From Owenia fusiformis (Eukaryota > Annelida > Polychaeta > Sabellida > Oweniidae), in contig CAIIXF020000009.1 in the NCBI GenBank assembly GCA_903813345.2, positions 37,381,759 to 37,445,758 of the forward strand: DNA of 64,000 nucleotides. The letters run 5' to 3'. A program made the position numbers and the translations under genes. Within the stretch, counting starts at the first letter, position 1. Each line of letters opens with the position of its first letter. The notes beneath the pieces were generated by a model, which saw nothing but the letters and a program-made list of their open reading frames with translations, ran no database searches and had not been told where the DNA came from. This document shows, piece after piece, positions 1 to 14,600 of the stretch.

Positions 1-30
1 GTATATAGGTCGTATTCATATCAAATATAA

Positions 31-2190
31 ACAAGGCATTAACATGACAAAATGTCACCACCTAAAACAATTTGGTCAATTTAAAGCAAGTTGGAAAATA
101 CCTTTTGACCTAAGAAGAACTTCTGAGAACATGTAGATGATTTTGAAAAAAAAATTAGTCAATTTGAAGCAAGTTGAAAAAAGACCTTTTTGACCTTGAG
201 AAGGTCATTGAAGGTCAAAGGTCAAATCTAAAGTCAGATTTGAACTTCTGAGAACTTGTAAAGTCAAATTTGAACTTCTGAAAAGATGTAGATGATTTTG
301 AAAAAAAAATTTGGTCAATTTGAAGCAAGTTGAAAACAGACCTTTTTGACCTTTTTTGACCTTGAGAAGGTCATTAAAGGTCAAATGTCAAATCTAAAGT
401 CAGATTTGAATTTCTGAGAACATGTAGATGATTTTGAAAAAAAAGATTAGTCAATTTGAAGCAAGTTGAAAAAAGACCTTTTTGACCTTTTTTGACCTTG
501 AGAAGGTCAAATGTCAAATCTAAAGTCAAATCTAAAGTCATATTTAGATTTCTGAGAACATGTAGATGATTTTGAAAAAAAAAATTTAGTCAATTTGAAG
601 CAAGATGAAAAAATACCCTTTTGAACTTTTTTGACATTGAGAAGGTCATTGAAGGTCAAATGTCAAATCTAAAGTCAGATTTGAATTTTTGAGAACATGT
701 AGATGATTTTGAAAAAAAAATTTAGTCAATTTGAAGCAAGGTGAAAAAAGACCTTTTTGACCTTTTTTGACTTTGATAAGGTCATTGAAGGTCAAATGTC
801 AAATCTTAAGTCAAATCTAAAGTCAGATTTGAATTTCTGAGAACACGTAGATGATTTTGAAAAAAAAATTAGTCAATTTGAAGCAAGATGAAAAAATACC
901 TTTTTGACCTTTTTTGACATTGAGAAGGTCATTGAAGGTCAAATGTTAAATCTAAAGTCAGATTTGAATTTCTGAGAACATGTAGATGATTTTGAAAAAA
1001 AAATTTAGTCAATTTGAAGCAAGTTGAAAAAATACCTTTTTTACCTTTTTTGACTTTGAGAAGGTCATTGAAGGTCAAATGTCAAATCTTAAGTCAAATC
1101 TAAAGTCAGATTTGAATTTCTGAGAACACATAGATGATTTTGAACTTTTTTTTTAGTCAATTTGAAGCAAGTTGAAAACAGACCTTTTTGACCTTTTTTG
1201 ACCTTGAGAAGGTCAGATTTGAAGGTCAAATGTCAAATCTTAAGTCAGATTTGAATTTCTGAGAACACGTAGATGATTTTGAAAAAAAAAATTAGTCAAT
1301 TTGAAGCAAGTTGAAAACAGACCTTTTTGACCTTTTTTGACCTTGAGAAGGTCATTGAAGGTCAAATGTCAAATCTAAAGTCAGATTTGAAGGTCAAATG
1401 TCAAATCTAAAGTCAGATTTGAATTTCTGAGAACATGTAGATGATTTTGAAAAATAATTTAGTCAATGTGAAGCAAGTTGAAAAAAGACCTTTTTGACCT
1501 TGAGAAGGTCATTGAAGGTCAAATGTCAAATCTTAAGTCAGATTTGAATTTCTGAGAACACGTAGATGATTTTGAAAAAAACATTTAGTCAATTTGAAGC
1601 AAGTTGAAAACAGACCTTTTTGACCTTTTTTGACCTTAAGAATGTCATTGAAGGTCAAATGTCAAATCTAAAGTCAGATTTGAAGGTCAAATGTCAAATC
1701 TAAAGTCAGATTTGAATTTCTGAGAACATGTAGATGATTTTGAAAAAAAATTTAGTCAATGTGAAGCAAGTTGAAAAAAGACCTTTTTGACCTTGAGAAG
1801 GTCATTGAAGGTCAAATGTCAAATCTAAAGTCAGATTTGAAGGTCAAATGTCAAATCTAAAGTCAGATTTGAATTTCTGAGAACATGTAGATGATTTTGA
1901 AAAAAAATTTAGTCAATGTGAAGCAAGTTGGAAAAAGACCTTTTTGACCTTGAGAAGGTCATTGAAGGTCAAATGTCAAATCTAAAGTCAGATTTGAACT
2001 TCTGAGAAGATGTAGATGATTTAGAAAAAAATTGAAGTCAGTCTAAACAGTATTTGTTAAGTTATAGGAAGTTGTAAGAAATTGTTACAGACGCCGGAAC
2101 GCCAGACGCCGGATGCCAACCACCAACCGCCGTCGCAAAAAAACGGAGACCATAACAATATGTCACCACTTTTTGGTGGTGACATAACAA
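31..2190. repeat. Satellite-carrying dispersed element, long copy
   Basis: About 13 tandem units of roughly 135-170 bp fill most of this stretch. Each contains GATGATTTTGAAAAAAA, AGTCAATTTGAAGCAAG and runs of the word AAGGTCA in both orientations. The block is bounded by non-repeated ends: AACAAGGCATTAACATGACA on the left, and on the right a hairpin made of GTCACCAC, a short T-rich loop and GGTGGTGAC, ending near 2186. The same two ends recur around a shorter block at 50161-50891 and with no block at 47666-47792, so this is one mobile family with a variable internal satellite. The architecture resembles the pearl elements described from bivalves, which have been linked to non-autonomous Helitrons; that classification is inference. 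It probably sits in an intron or 3' region of the minus-strand MBT gene. No coding sequence was seen. Confidence 0.8.
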
Positions 2191-3677
2191 AATCAAGCCA
2201 GAGTATGTGAGTTGTTGTCCAGACAGACCAAACAGATGTATGGACAGATATACCCCTCCCAAGAAAACTTGGCTTCATGGAATAAAGTGTCCATCTGAGA
2301 TTTTCACTTTGTATCATTAGTGACATGAAGCTTATAAGGACAAATGAAACAATTTTGACTTACCTCTGTGAATTCCTTGTATTGTATGTGTGCATTTTCA
2401 AAACATTTATCTAATTTTCAAAACATTTATAATAGTCTCCAACAATTGAAGGTAGCAAAGTAATTGACTATACATTTAATTGAACATGTTGAGCATGGCA
2501 GTAGGTCTGCAATTTATCTGTATGACCTACTATAAAGCTCTATAAGATCAGAAGCAGCAGTACAGTAAGTCTGCATTCTTAATGAAATACAACCAGCCTT
2601 CATCTCAAGTTTCGTAAAACTATCAAATTAATGTTCATTTAATTGGTTTGATGACAGCTTGTAATCCGGGTTAGAGTACCACAGAATTGCCAAGTTTCAG
2701 AAGTTCACTTCTCACTACATACAGATTTAGACAGAACTGTGAGTGATTTATGTGTTTTTGCCTGATAATACAGTACAGCAAATGTAGTGTCTAAATCATA
2801 GGTTCTGGGCCGTTATAAAGATGGCAGCACAAAAAGAATCCAGTATTATCTTTTCCACATGAGAAACATAGATAAACACAGATCGATTACCATGCCATCT
2901 TTATTCAAAATTAATATTTCTATCGACCTTTGCCTATGGTCTAAATAAAAGTACCTATGAATGAGCAACACATTCCTATATAATGCCCTCTGGCGATTTA
3001 GGGATGCTATTGTAATTGTATTTTAAATTATATCAATGAAATAAATAATAATAATAACACAATTTTGATAAAATGTTAAAATGACATAAAAGCTTTATAA
3101 AGCAAAATAGATTTCCTCATGAATTTGGAGGAGGATAAATCTACATGTCGGGTATAGTTCAAGCGGCAAAATTTCAATGAATCACCACAAAAGAGAGGAA
3201 TTCTAGAATTATATTGGCATATCCAGCTTGTTCTCATCCTCCAGTTCTACTTATATTCATAGCATTATCATAATTTAATTTTGTTGAATAACCTATTAAA
3301 ATAAAAAGCTAAGATGCTTTGCCTTATATAGTATCTTTAAGACAATGTCTATCCCTATTTCTACAATCGAAATGCTATCTTGCAAAATTAGGTGTCATTG
3401 CAAAATTCTGGTGCAAAAAACAAAAAGCACAACATTTGCTTGAGTTCTTGAATGGCAAATTTCTGTTTTCAATTTTCTAATGCAAAATTCTCGAAAAATC
3501 CATAGTTTTTCTTGTGTATCTTGTGTGTAAATTTTGAAAAAAATGCAAATTTCTGAAGGGTAGGCAATGTAAGAAGACACCTTCGAAAAACTAGTACGAT
3601 ACGGATTCAAACCCGATTCAAACCCACTTAACCCGATTCAAACCCACTTAACTCAACCATTCACTCACTCATTCCAT

Positions 3678-4217
3678 AAACTAGACAACAGCAACGCCAA
3701 AGTGTAGCAAATCCCATCGAACAGCCATTTTTCAAAATGGCCACCTTCTACCAAAAGTGTCATAAGACAGTGTGCCATGCTTATAGTATTTACATACCAA
3801 ATATGAACAAAATCGCTCTACTACTTTTCAAGTTACAAAAATCGTAAAATAGCAAGTAAAGGCCGCCATTTTTCAAGATGGCTACCATGTGCTTCTTTGA
3901 TATCTATATTTCTAGCTTTATAAATGTCCTATATAATTTTTTTACATTTAAAACATATTGCTATCACAGTCTTACATATTGTACCTAAATTACTGTAAAA
4001 TCGGCACTAAAATGACGGCCATTTTGAAAATCGGCTTTTCGAGCAGAACTTCTACCACCATAAGGTATATGTGTACAAAATATAATCAAAATTGGGCCAA
4101 CGGTATTTGAGTTATTGCCCAGATGGACGGATGGACGTACGTATGTACGTACGGACGGATGACAAGACGGACGGAGGTGTTCCCTATATCCCTCCGAACT
4201 TTGTTCGATGGGATAAA
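3678..4217 (-). mobile_element. Helitron-like non-autonomous element, copy 1
   Basis: Read on the minus strand it starts TCCCATCGAAC after an A and ends in a small hairpin followed by CTAG before T. Those are Helitron termini (5' TC, 3' hairpin plus CTRR, insertion between A and T). Inside are GTAC/GGAC-rich simple sequence (4135-4170), the words CTATATCCCTCCGAACTT, and ATGGCGGCCATTTT-type palindromic words. Related copies lie at 4618-5602, 5862-6000 and 48194-49262. Short ORFs across it are not coding. Confidence 0.7.
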
Positions 4218-4617
4218 AATGATTGTACATACAGCTAGAATATATTGGTTAACAAGAATCTTATACACGATGTTTGAGAACTTTTCATTCATAGATTAAT
4301 TTTAACACGTTAATGGGCATTCCGCAAAAATATTATGACCGTGTAACACCCAAAAAGCATCTAAATTACTTGAGATGATCTTAAGCTATAATTTGTTTTC
4401 AATTGAGAGAAAAAATGTTAGCTGTTCAAAATAAGAAAAACATCTTTCACTTCTAATGGTTTTATAACATAAATAGGGTCTACTGGGGATCTACCCACCC
4501 TAGAAATGACAATATGAAAGATCTTTAAAAGTTGATAAGGTCTATTCTATTATATAAATGTATATATGTTGCCTAACTCAAATGCCTATTTTAGATCCTG
4601 GCTACTCCTTAAGTAAC

Positions 4618-5602
4618 CAGAACAACGGCAACGCCAAAGCGTAGCGAATCCCATCGAACAGCCATGGATGGCATTTTTACAAACAAAGTACATAGCAAAA
4701 ATGGCAGGCATTTTTCAAAATGGCCGCCTTCTACCAAAAATGTCATTAGACCATTTGCCATACTTATAGTATTCACATACCAAATATGAACAAAATCGCT
4801 CCACTACTTTTTGAGTTATAGTAAAATACGTTAAAATGACGGCCATTTTGAAAAATGGCCGCCTTCTACCAAAAGTGTCATTAGACAGTGTGCCATGCTT
4901 ACAGTATTCACATACCAAATATGAACAAAATCGCTTCACTACTTTTCGAATTATAGTAAAATACGTTAAAATGGTGGCCATTTTGAAAATGGCCGCCTTC
5001 TACCAAAAGTGTCATTAGACAGTGTGCCATCCTTATAGTATTCACATACCAAATATGAACAAAATCGCTTCACTACTTTTCGAGTTATAGTAAAATAGGT
5101 TAAAATGGCGGCCATTTTTCAAAATGGCGGCCATTTTTTAAAATGGCCACTTTCTACCAAAAGTGTCTTTAGACAGTGTGCAATGTTTATAGTATTCACA
5201 TACCAAATATGAACAAAATCGCTCCACTACTTTTCGAGTTACAGCAAAAATCGTAAAATAACGAGTAAAGGCCGCCATTTTTCAAGATGGCTGCCATGTG
5301 CTTCTTTAATATTTACATTTCTAGCTTTATTAATGTCCTATATAATTTTTTTACATCTAAAACATATTGCTATTACAGTTTTACATATTGCACCTAAATT
5401 ACTGTAAATTCGGCACTAAAATGGCCGCCATTTTGAAATGAGCGGCCATTTTGAAAATCGGCTTTCGAGCAGAACTTCTACCCCCATAGGGTATATGTAT
5501 TTGATATAGGGTATATGTATTTGAGTTATTGCCCGGACGGACGTACGTACGTACGGACGGAGGCGTTCTCTATATCCCTCCGAACTTCGTTCGATGGGAT
5601 AA
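4618..5602 (-). mobile_element. Helitron-like element, copy 2, with internal tandem units
   Basis: Same ends as the copy at 3678-4217 (minus strand: TCCCATCGAACGAAG at the start, CTGG at the end, both fitting TC...CTRR). About four units of roughly 120-150 bp lie inside at 4690-5270. Each carries AAAATGGCCGCC, TGTCATTAGACAGTG and AATCGCTCCACTACTTTT. The number of units differs between copies, so the interior expands and contracts. No protein is encoded; this is a non-autonomous derivative. Confidence 0.7.
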
Positions 5603-5654
5603 TAACAAAGAATGTATATGATCACTGATCATATTGTTCTGTGTTTGATATTAC

Positions 5655-8600
5655 CTGTCTTGTATTTCCTGGGAGCCATTTTTATGCCCCTTCCCACCAT
5701 TACATCTCTCAGTCATGTTCTCCCTAGTATTGGCAGGATCTACAAAATAAATATGTACATGTAAGAATATGTGCACTGGAAGCAAATGTATTTTATATGT
5801 AAATGTCTCAATATTTATATTTATGTACATGTATAAGTACTCATTATTAATGATTAATAAAACTAGATAACAGCAACACCAAAGCGTAGCAAATCCGATT
5901 TTATAAGATCTTTCTACTACTTTTTCAGTTACATAACACATAAACATGTTGAACCTAAATTACTGTAAAATCGGCACTAAAATGGCGGCCATTTTTGAAC
6001 AAGCATAACAATCTATTGAATGTGATAAATTATATTCGGATAAACAGAAAATAATTACAGATATGAGTACATGATTAAAATAGAAAATTTAAATAAATCC
6101 AACTTACAAAGTGGTGGTGACTCAAGGGGATGCCCAGTTTCTTTACACCAACCACATGGGAATATATCAACACTATCACAATCCAGCCAGAAATCAGACT
6201 CTGCTGGGTAGCCATCAAAATGGATCTTTATTTTATGATTGTTCACTTCAGCAATTCTTGCCACCCTGATAAGTGTAGGATTGAGAAGATCTACTGCCTC
6301 CAGGCTCATGTTAACTTCCCAATGGTCTGCCTAAAGTACAAAGCATTAACATGAATCGAATGTCATCTCCTAACTTTTTACAGATGCTTTTTTTACAATT
6401 TGCCACCACTTCTTGTATATAACAATATGTCACCACTTCTTGTCTATGACAATATGTCACCACTTATCTATGACAATTTGCCACCACTTCTTGTATATGA
6501 CAATATGTCACCACTTGTCTATGACAATATGTCACCACTTGTCTATCACAATATGTCACCACAACAATCAGGCACTGGGGGCACCATGTAACCACTTAAG
6601 TTTAATGACCTTTTTTAATGTATCTCCTTTAAAGTGAGCATTATTTTTGCTAGCATGGAAAAGTACACAGCCCTGTCATTTGACACCATGTTATAGTAAC
6701 TGTTAAGTTTGGCATCAAGGGGCTGATTTAAGAGGGTACATGACTTTCAAACAGGAGCTATCTCTATAGCTATCAGACCATGCATACTGAGCATAGTGAC
6801 AGTGAATCAAGTCTATTAGCCTAACAGTAAGCAAATCATGATAATCCTAATAATGGCAAATCTGGTAAAAACATCTACTTTAGAATCCTATATCTGACAA
6901 TAGGTATACAAATTATGTAATCCTCAACAAGATGAAATGTCAAGTTGTGCAATGCCTGAATAATATTCCCTTGCAATATTTACATTACCTGTTTAAATGC
7001 TGATAGTGGTACAGGTAATGCCTTGACTTTCTGGAGATATATTGGCCAACTGAAACTTTCCAAATCTCCATCAAACTCTGAAAGTAAAAACAAACAAAAG
7101 TGATGCACAGGAAATGCTTATCCAAAAATCTAGGGGGAGAATAATTGTATATAGGGAGACACAAAAATGAGTAATGATTTCTCAACCCAACCTTTGAGAA
7201 TCTGGGATATTTTGCACTTTACTGTACCAGATCTGAGAGTGAGTAGAAAACGTACAAGCATTCACATTTCATTATTTATTTCATTGTTACATGTTTCAGA
7301 TTGGCTGTTTAATTAAATGCAACCAGAAAAAAGGTAAAAAACTAGAAAACAGCAATTCCACTTCGTTCAGTGGGATTATTTATTCACAATAACACCTTTT
7401 TACCCATATACTATAATTTCTTAAGAGGAAAGATTTGACTATGATTTCTTAAGAAGAGAGTAATTTATAATGAGGAGATTTTTTGTTCTCCAGGCAGTGT
7501 TCTTGTCTGGTAATCCATCTATTCATGGATGGTATGATTTAAAATTGAAAAGGTATGCAATCCTTAGAAGCCTAACTTAAATCATGATTGTCAACTTAAC
7601 CTAATACATGCAGAATTCAAATTGAAGAGTTTGGATTGTGAGTTTGGGTCCTGGCCAAGACAAGTTATACTGTTCAGGAAAGAAAGCAAGGGAGGGGGGG
7701 GGGTTTAGAGCCATCCTGTTTTAGTAAAATAAAATAATTCATATTTGCACAAGTGATATCATTTCAATAGCTATATATTTTGTATATAGTTTTAAAGAAG
7801 GTAGGCATTGCTTTTAATAAAGAATTCAAAAAATATATTATTTTCAATAAAATGTTGATTTGTGACGTCAAATATTTGAATGTTCCGCCACTTTAATATA
7901 AGAACAAGAGTTCTGATTACCAAATATTAGACAACAATTTCATTTGATACTTAAACAGGTTATGATGCTGTACATTGTTACAATGTTTATAAAAAGATAA
8001 AAGTGGCCTCCATTTCAAATGCATGAATTTGAGCAAAATATTTGCAGATTGAAACATTTTTCATTATTATTAACTATCTTTTAAATGTAAGAATTTATCA
8101 GAAGATGACATTCATAGCCTAATGGTGTGTTGTTTGTTGTTTACGTTTGAAATAACCTGCTCAAAGAAAAGGGAAATTGTTTTCAAATATGCAGTCATTA
8201 CCCAGGTCATCTTGTGTAGTTTAGAGTTAGAATAACTTGAACCCCTGAGAGCCTTATTAAAGTTATTTTAAATTCACTTGAGAAATGACACTGAAATTGG
8301 TATCGCAACAAAATAAGGTTGAAAATCAGATTTTCAAAAGTCAGTTTCAGAGCTGATGCCATTTGCTTTAAAGAGCAAGAACCACAAATTCTATCCCAGT
8401 TATTTAAATACTTGCTAGCTTTTTAACCTTATCACCTTCACTTTTATTACTGGATCATTCTGGGATGAGAAGACAAACTGAATAATTCGATAATTCCTAA
8501 TTAATGTTTCTCAACTGAAAACTAATTTCATAGTTAAAATTAAGTTTTAGTATAATATTGCAGTCATTTTACTTTGGGCATTTTTAGAATTACTCAGGTA

Positions 8601-11600
8601 AAACAAACCCATCCCATAAATTAAGAGAACTAGTTAACTTGTGTACCTGGATGGATCATGTCAATGTGCCTATCTGAGACGAGACTAACTGAAGTGACAC
8701 CCAAACTATAGTCTCAGCCTTGCATTGACAAGCCAGTATATGGTCAAATATGTTGGTTCTGAAAACCTTGTTTCAATTTTATGAAAAATCTGAGATAGTT
8801 TGGAGATGAACTTTGCTATGCATTTTGTAAAAACACTTTCAAATATGAGAAGGGAAGGGGGCAAATTATCTAACACCAATGCTGAGGTTTAGCAGGTTCC
8901 ATTCAAAAAATTTTTAATGCCAGATATCTTTATAAACCAAGGGATGATGAACATTCACAAATTGTATTTATGTCAGAAGATTTATCACAGTGTATTTGGT
9001 CCTTCCTTGCTATGAATGCCTGGGTATAAAATTAGAACTTTTTAAAAGGAGAAAACATTCATGATTCAAATAAATTTTAATAACTTTTAACTTTATCTTC
9101 GAAAGTTGTTTTTTCAAAATATTTTTAAGAACAAAATAACCCGAAGGAAGATAAACGTTCAAAAATTACATTCATGCCAGAATTACTTAACCTCAAATTA
9201 TTTATGACACAATCACAACATAAATGCGCAATGTAGGAGCAAACTGACTCATACAACATTGGTTTGACGGAGAAAGAAATAGAAAATAGGCGCAATGGAA
9301 AAACTTAACTTCAATACTATAGTCTCTCAAGACAAACCGGTGAGTAATTTTTATTAAAAGTTTTTTAAGTAAATAATGGTATACATGACAAAGTGAATGG
9401 AAGAGCAGTGAACTGGTATTTTCAACTTTTACGACTTTTTTCATATGTTGATCAGTGTTCTCACCAGGAAATTTTAGGACTGTTTTTTTCACCCCCCCCC
9501 CTGCATGTGAGATTGGAGATTTCCTATCAATATACTTTTCAAAATACTACTGAAGAGTATCTGCCTAATTTAATCACAATGCACATTTCTAAAAGGTATC
9601 TGACTTTCTATTCCTTATTTCTATCTAGTTTTTTTATGTATTTTCTCAAGAGATTTACCAAAAATGTGACAAGGATGTAAAATTAGACTCCAGAATTGTT
9701 TTCTAAAACATTTTAGACTTTGACAGAGCTCTCAGACTATGGCACAAGAGAGTCTGAACACATTAGACAAAAAGGGGAAGCTGCAGAGTCTAAAAACCTA
9801 GTGAGAACCCTGATGATCAGTGCGGAATCTCATCAGTTAGAAATTAAATGCCTATTTTATTGTTAACCCATCAGCAATTAGAATTGTTTAAGTTAAATAA
9901 TTTGATTGACATGTAAAGTTATCAACCCTTAATATATTTTGAGCCCATTTTTTAAATATGAAAAATTGCTTTTTGGACCCTTCTCAAAAATATGGCTAAT
10001 GCAGATGAAGAACTTTTCAAAAACAAATAACCAATCAAGACCCATTAAGAAATTCCAAATCCACCATGATCTATTCCCTAGAACCCCCTTTAACAACATT
10101 GTTGCTCTGTAACTATTGCCAATATCATCAGTAAGAGTAACAGTTCTACTTTTATTATTCAGATGTCTGATGTGAAGACCAACAATGACGACAAAGTAAA
10201 GAAGATGTACATTGTGATTGCAATTGAAACTGCAATGATAGTTGGTTTGATGGCTGGATGTGTTTGCATATACCTTAGTACCCGGAATATTTGTCCCCTA
10301 TCAAAGGTACGATAGCTACTATATACCTTTTAAAATTTTAAATCCATAAATTTAACACCAGAAAATGTTTTTCTAACAACATACAAGGTCCAATTCATCT
10401 ACAATTCAATCTAACCTGTTATTAGATAAATAAATGGTACATGCAAATAAATATACAAAGGTATATGTATAAATAAGACACTAATGTTCATGGTATCCTT
10501 TAAGAAACATTTACTCCTGTCTGCAGGGATACAGAGTGAATGTGCATAATAAAGATGGGGTGACTGTTAGAGAGGACATTGATGTGGACAGAGAACATGG
10601 AGTTGTGATTCACCATGTATCCAACCAGGCCATCCTTACACATCGTAAATTGGTAAGAGCTGGCAGTTAGCATTTACTTATATTGTTGTTTTCATTATAA
10701 CATATTGCAGCATTTTGTTTCTTTCTCAACATCAAAACATACATGAATATAGCTGTAGTCGTTTCAGTGATGAGCTAAAAATTGGCAAGACTAGAACCAC
10801 CTTTTAAAAATTATGAATAATACAAATTTATTTCAGGGTGTCAGTGTAATGAGGTTTGCAGCAGAGAAGGAGTGCTACATTAGAGAGTTGATGGATGACC
10901 AAGAAAAGGAATTGGGTGATGAACAGGACAAAGGCAATGAAGTAAGTCACTCAATGATTAATAATATTAAGAAAGGGGGTTGGGAAAGACATTATGAATT
11001 CTCACTTTTCTTTCATTTTATTAAATATTATACAAATAGTGACTGCCATTGAGGGCAATAGTGTAAATTATTTCCCGGAGGGAATATCCTCTAAAATGTA
11101 CCATTCCCGAAGCCACTGAGGGAATAGTACATTATAGAGGATATTCCCAAGGGGAAATCATTTACACTATTGCTCGAAATTAGGCAGTCACTATTTGTTT
11201 TATTATATACCCTGTACTGACTCTTGTCCCGTTTCCCCTGCGAAGGCCAAAATGGCTTAGAAAGCCCCCTCCCCGGGTCCATTGTTAGCATTATAAGCTG
11301 TGACGTCATCATATGCTCAACAGAAATTTTTGCCTAAGAAATTTCTGAGACTCTCACTTGACAAATTCAATCGCTTTTAACATGTGAAATAGATTATCAT
11401 AACACTTGAAATTACACAGACGTATTGAGCTTAGGGGACTTTATCCACGTTGCTTATACTGTATTGTTCATGCACGTCTGTCATGGTGAACGGAGTGTTT
11501 GTGCTCATCCTTCATTTTTCTGTTTTTCAGACGTTTCCAAGGGTAATAGAAGTTACAATCGTGATGTCAGCGGGCAATAGTTCAAATGTATATTCCCGCT

Positions 11601-14600
11601 GACGTCACATTTGAGGGAATATAACTTTTGAAGGGAAATAGTAAATCTATTTTGGAACATTTGACTAGGTATTGACCAATCACCCGGCCCCTTAGGTATT
11701 CTTTAAAAATTGATATCTCTTGTTTTGTGTATTTGTATCTAGGAGGTGATTGATGTAAATGTTGATGAAGTAAGAGAATATAACTATGTAAAATCAGATA
11801 GACCGGTTGACATGACTGCTCTGGGGGATAATATTGGAGAGTTCTGCAAGGGGACGGAGATATCGTGGGTTCGGAAAAAGAAAGATGAACCAGACAGTGC
11901 TCCTAAAGGTAAAATCAATAACAATACATTTAAATGTTTGTATCATCAACATAATATTTGTTTTCATTAAAAAAACTTTATTTCGCATATAATAAAACAA
12001 ATGGTGATAAAGAAGCATATTCTGTAAGGTGGCATAAAAGTCTCTCTGAAATACCTTCTGTTTGTTGAATGAATAGTTTATACATGCCACGGTTTAATCC
12101 AGATCACACCACAATGGAAGCACTGGTAGTTGAATATCTTAAACTTTGGTTCTAGAGAAAACACAATCTATGGAGGAAATCTGCACATTTTTGTCAATTT
12201 TTAGTCTCACTAATTGTATTGTTGCAGCTTCACAAAAAAAGTTTCCACTAAAACTACTCAAGATAGTGCTCCAAACACTTCTCTACACCATGTGAGACAT
12301 TGTATTAGAATGTTTAAAATTATTAGATCATTTTTTGTATTTTTAGTGTTTCTTTGAAGTGACATACCCTTTGAAAAATCAAAGAGAGTCGGCGTGGCAT
12401 AATGGGACCAGATATGCTATAATGACTACTTATACTGCTCCAAGTAGTGTTCTCAAATCATTTCCAAACCAAATATAACAACATTAATTGATATCATTGT
12501 ATACTATTTATTGAAATACAGAAGAAAGGAGAGATGATATGATAAAAGTTTACAAAATTTTCAATGGACATGTCAGTATCAAATCAAGTTCCTTCTTCAT
12601 TGAGAATAAATCCACCACCAGGGGTCGTCATAAACTATATAAACAATGTCTTGGACTTGACATTGGGAAAAACTCCTTCAGCCAAAGGATTATTTATGAC
12701 TGGAACTCATTAACATCATTTATCATACAATCTCAATCATTAGAGACAACACGCATTGGAAACGGGAACAATTTAATCATGATATGACATGAAGATGAGG
12801 ACAACTACAGGATCCAAAAGTTATCTCATGAAATTTGAAGGTGATGTCTACAGTGGTTCTGTCGAGTATGGATGGACGAACAAACAGATGTGTCTAGGCT
12901 CACAATATGGCCCTATGGGGACATAAAAAGACTAGGATCTTGAGCCTTAAATTAAACTTTGTTCAATTTCATATGTTTGGATATATTTATTTTTCAGATC
13001 ATCCTCAAGATCGAGTAAAACGTCAGAAAAAGGGCAAAATCCAAAGGAATTCCACAGCCTCAATAAAGACCAAATCCCCAAGAATGGCTACAACTAGCAC
13101 AAGGACAATCTCCAAAGTTGTCTGCGTATACAGAGTAGTAAGAATAACGAGGATATATGTCATAACACCACGTTACATATATGTATGTACGGTGATAGAA
13201 GCAGAACTGGTGGGAATACTATTTCTACACTGACCTCAAAAATTATCTTTCTAACAGATTCAGCCAATTATAATAATAAATGACTCATTGTCAATGTCAA
13301 AATCTGAGTAGAAAAGAAGAAATTTTTTTTTATTTATTTATTTATTTATTTATTTATTATCATATTCATTTAGTATTATATATATATATTTTATTATTTT
13401 ATTTTATCGACTCTTTAGATGTCATATCATGACATATTAGTCACTTAGGTAGAGCAGTTCTTCCCATTGTCGAGTTGAGGAACTGGTATCTTTATCCTGG
13501 CTAGAACCATAGACAATTCTAGCCAGCGCCAGCCTTTTATCGAGTTAGCAGCACTCTAGTAATCGCCAGTATAGGTCAGCAGTCATAGGTCAAAGACAAA
13601 TCACAAGAAGTGCTGTGACCTGGGTTTGAACCCAAGACCTCTACTTTTCAGCTTGAAGCCAGACTTCCTGCTTTTCAGACCAATGCCTTAACCACTAGGC
13701 CAACCCGGCGACCTACATTAACAGTGTTGGCACTTGATACCCATAAAAGGGCATATCAGTGCTAAAATCAAAAGTTGTACAATATAAAAATATATTACAA
13801 TTTATATGAATTGAATGAAGCAAGAAATACAATTATAGATATCATGCCAGCTCATGTTATAAAATACGACAATATACAAAAATGCCTGCACATAAACAAT
13901 TCAAAAGTGAAAAATACAAACATAATACAATTGTGGAAGAATAACAGTACATGCTCATGGCTCAGTAACAACTCAGTAACAATTTATTAATGTTTTTTTG
14001 TAATTGTATTTAAAGGAGTAAAATGATGGTAGAGATTGAAGGGATGTTGGTAAATTGTTCCATATTATTGTTCGAGTATTGAATTGATTTTTTTGTTAAG
14101 TTTGATTTAAATTTGCATGGGATAATGTGATGGATTTGTCTCGTGGAACGAATGTGTCTGAAATTAATATTCTGTTTAAATAAATGAGAAGGAACGTGTG
14201 CTGGTTCTTTAACTATATTATACATGAATTTTGCTTTTTCTAATTTATGAATATCAAAGATAGTTAATATATGCAATTGCTTGAATAGTGGTAAACTTGG
14301 GTGAAGTAAATCTAAATTTAAAGATAATTTGACAAATATTTTTTGAATTGCATAAATCTTGTCTAATAAAAATTTGTTGGCATTTCCCCATATGATGTTA
14401 CAATATGAAATGTGAGAATATATAAGTGAGTAATATATATCTAGCAAAGCTGTAAAATTTAATTTGTAGCGAATTTTGTAAAGTATACCTAGTGTTTTGG
14501 ATATTTTCGAAATAATATAAGATATATGTTCGTTCCAATTTAATTTATTGTCAATTATTACTCCAAGAAAGTTTGTTTTTTCAACTCGTTCAATAGTATT

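Noticed and set aside
1-2060. A CRISPR-like regular array
   Set aside because: Units are long, variable and not separated by unique spacers; the genome is eukaryotic. It is satellite DNA in a mobile element.
2345-2400. A further small MBT-gene exon before the GTAAGT donor at 2361 (minus strand)
   Set aside because: The donor is good, but no acceptor gives an open frame in the required phase; upstream readings meet TAA.
13610-13713. A tRNA gene on the minus strand
   Set aside because: A and B boxes are present, but the ends do not pair as an acceptor stem and a long non-tRNA body with an (AAAT)n tail follows, so it is a SINE.
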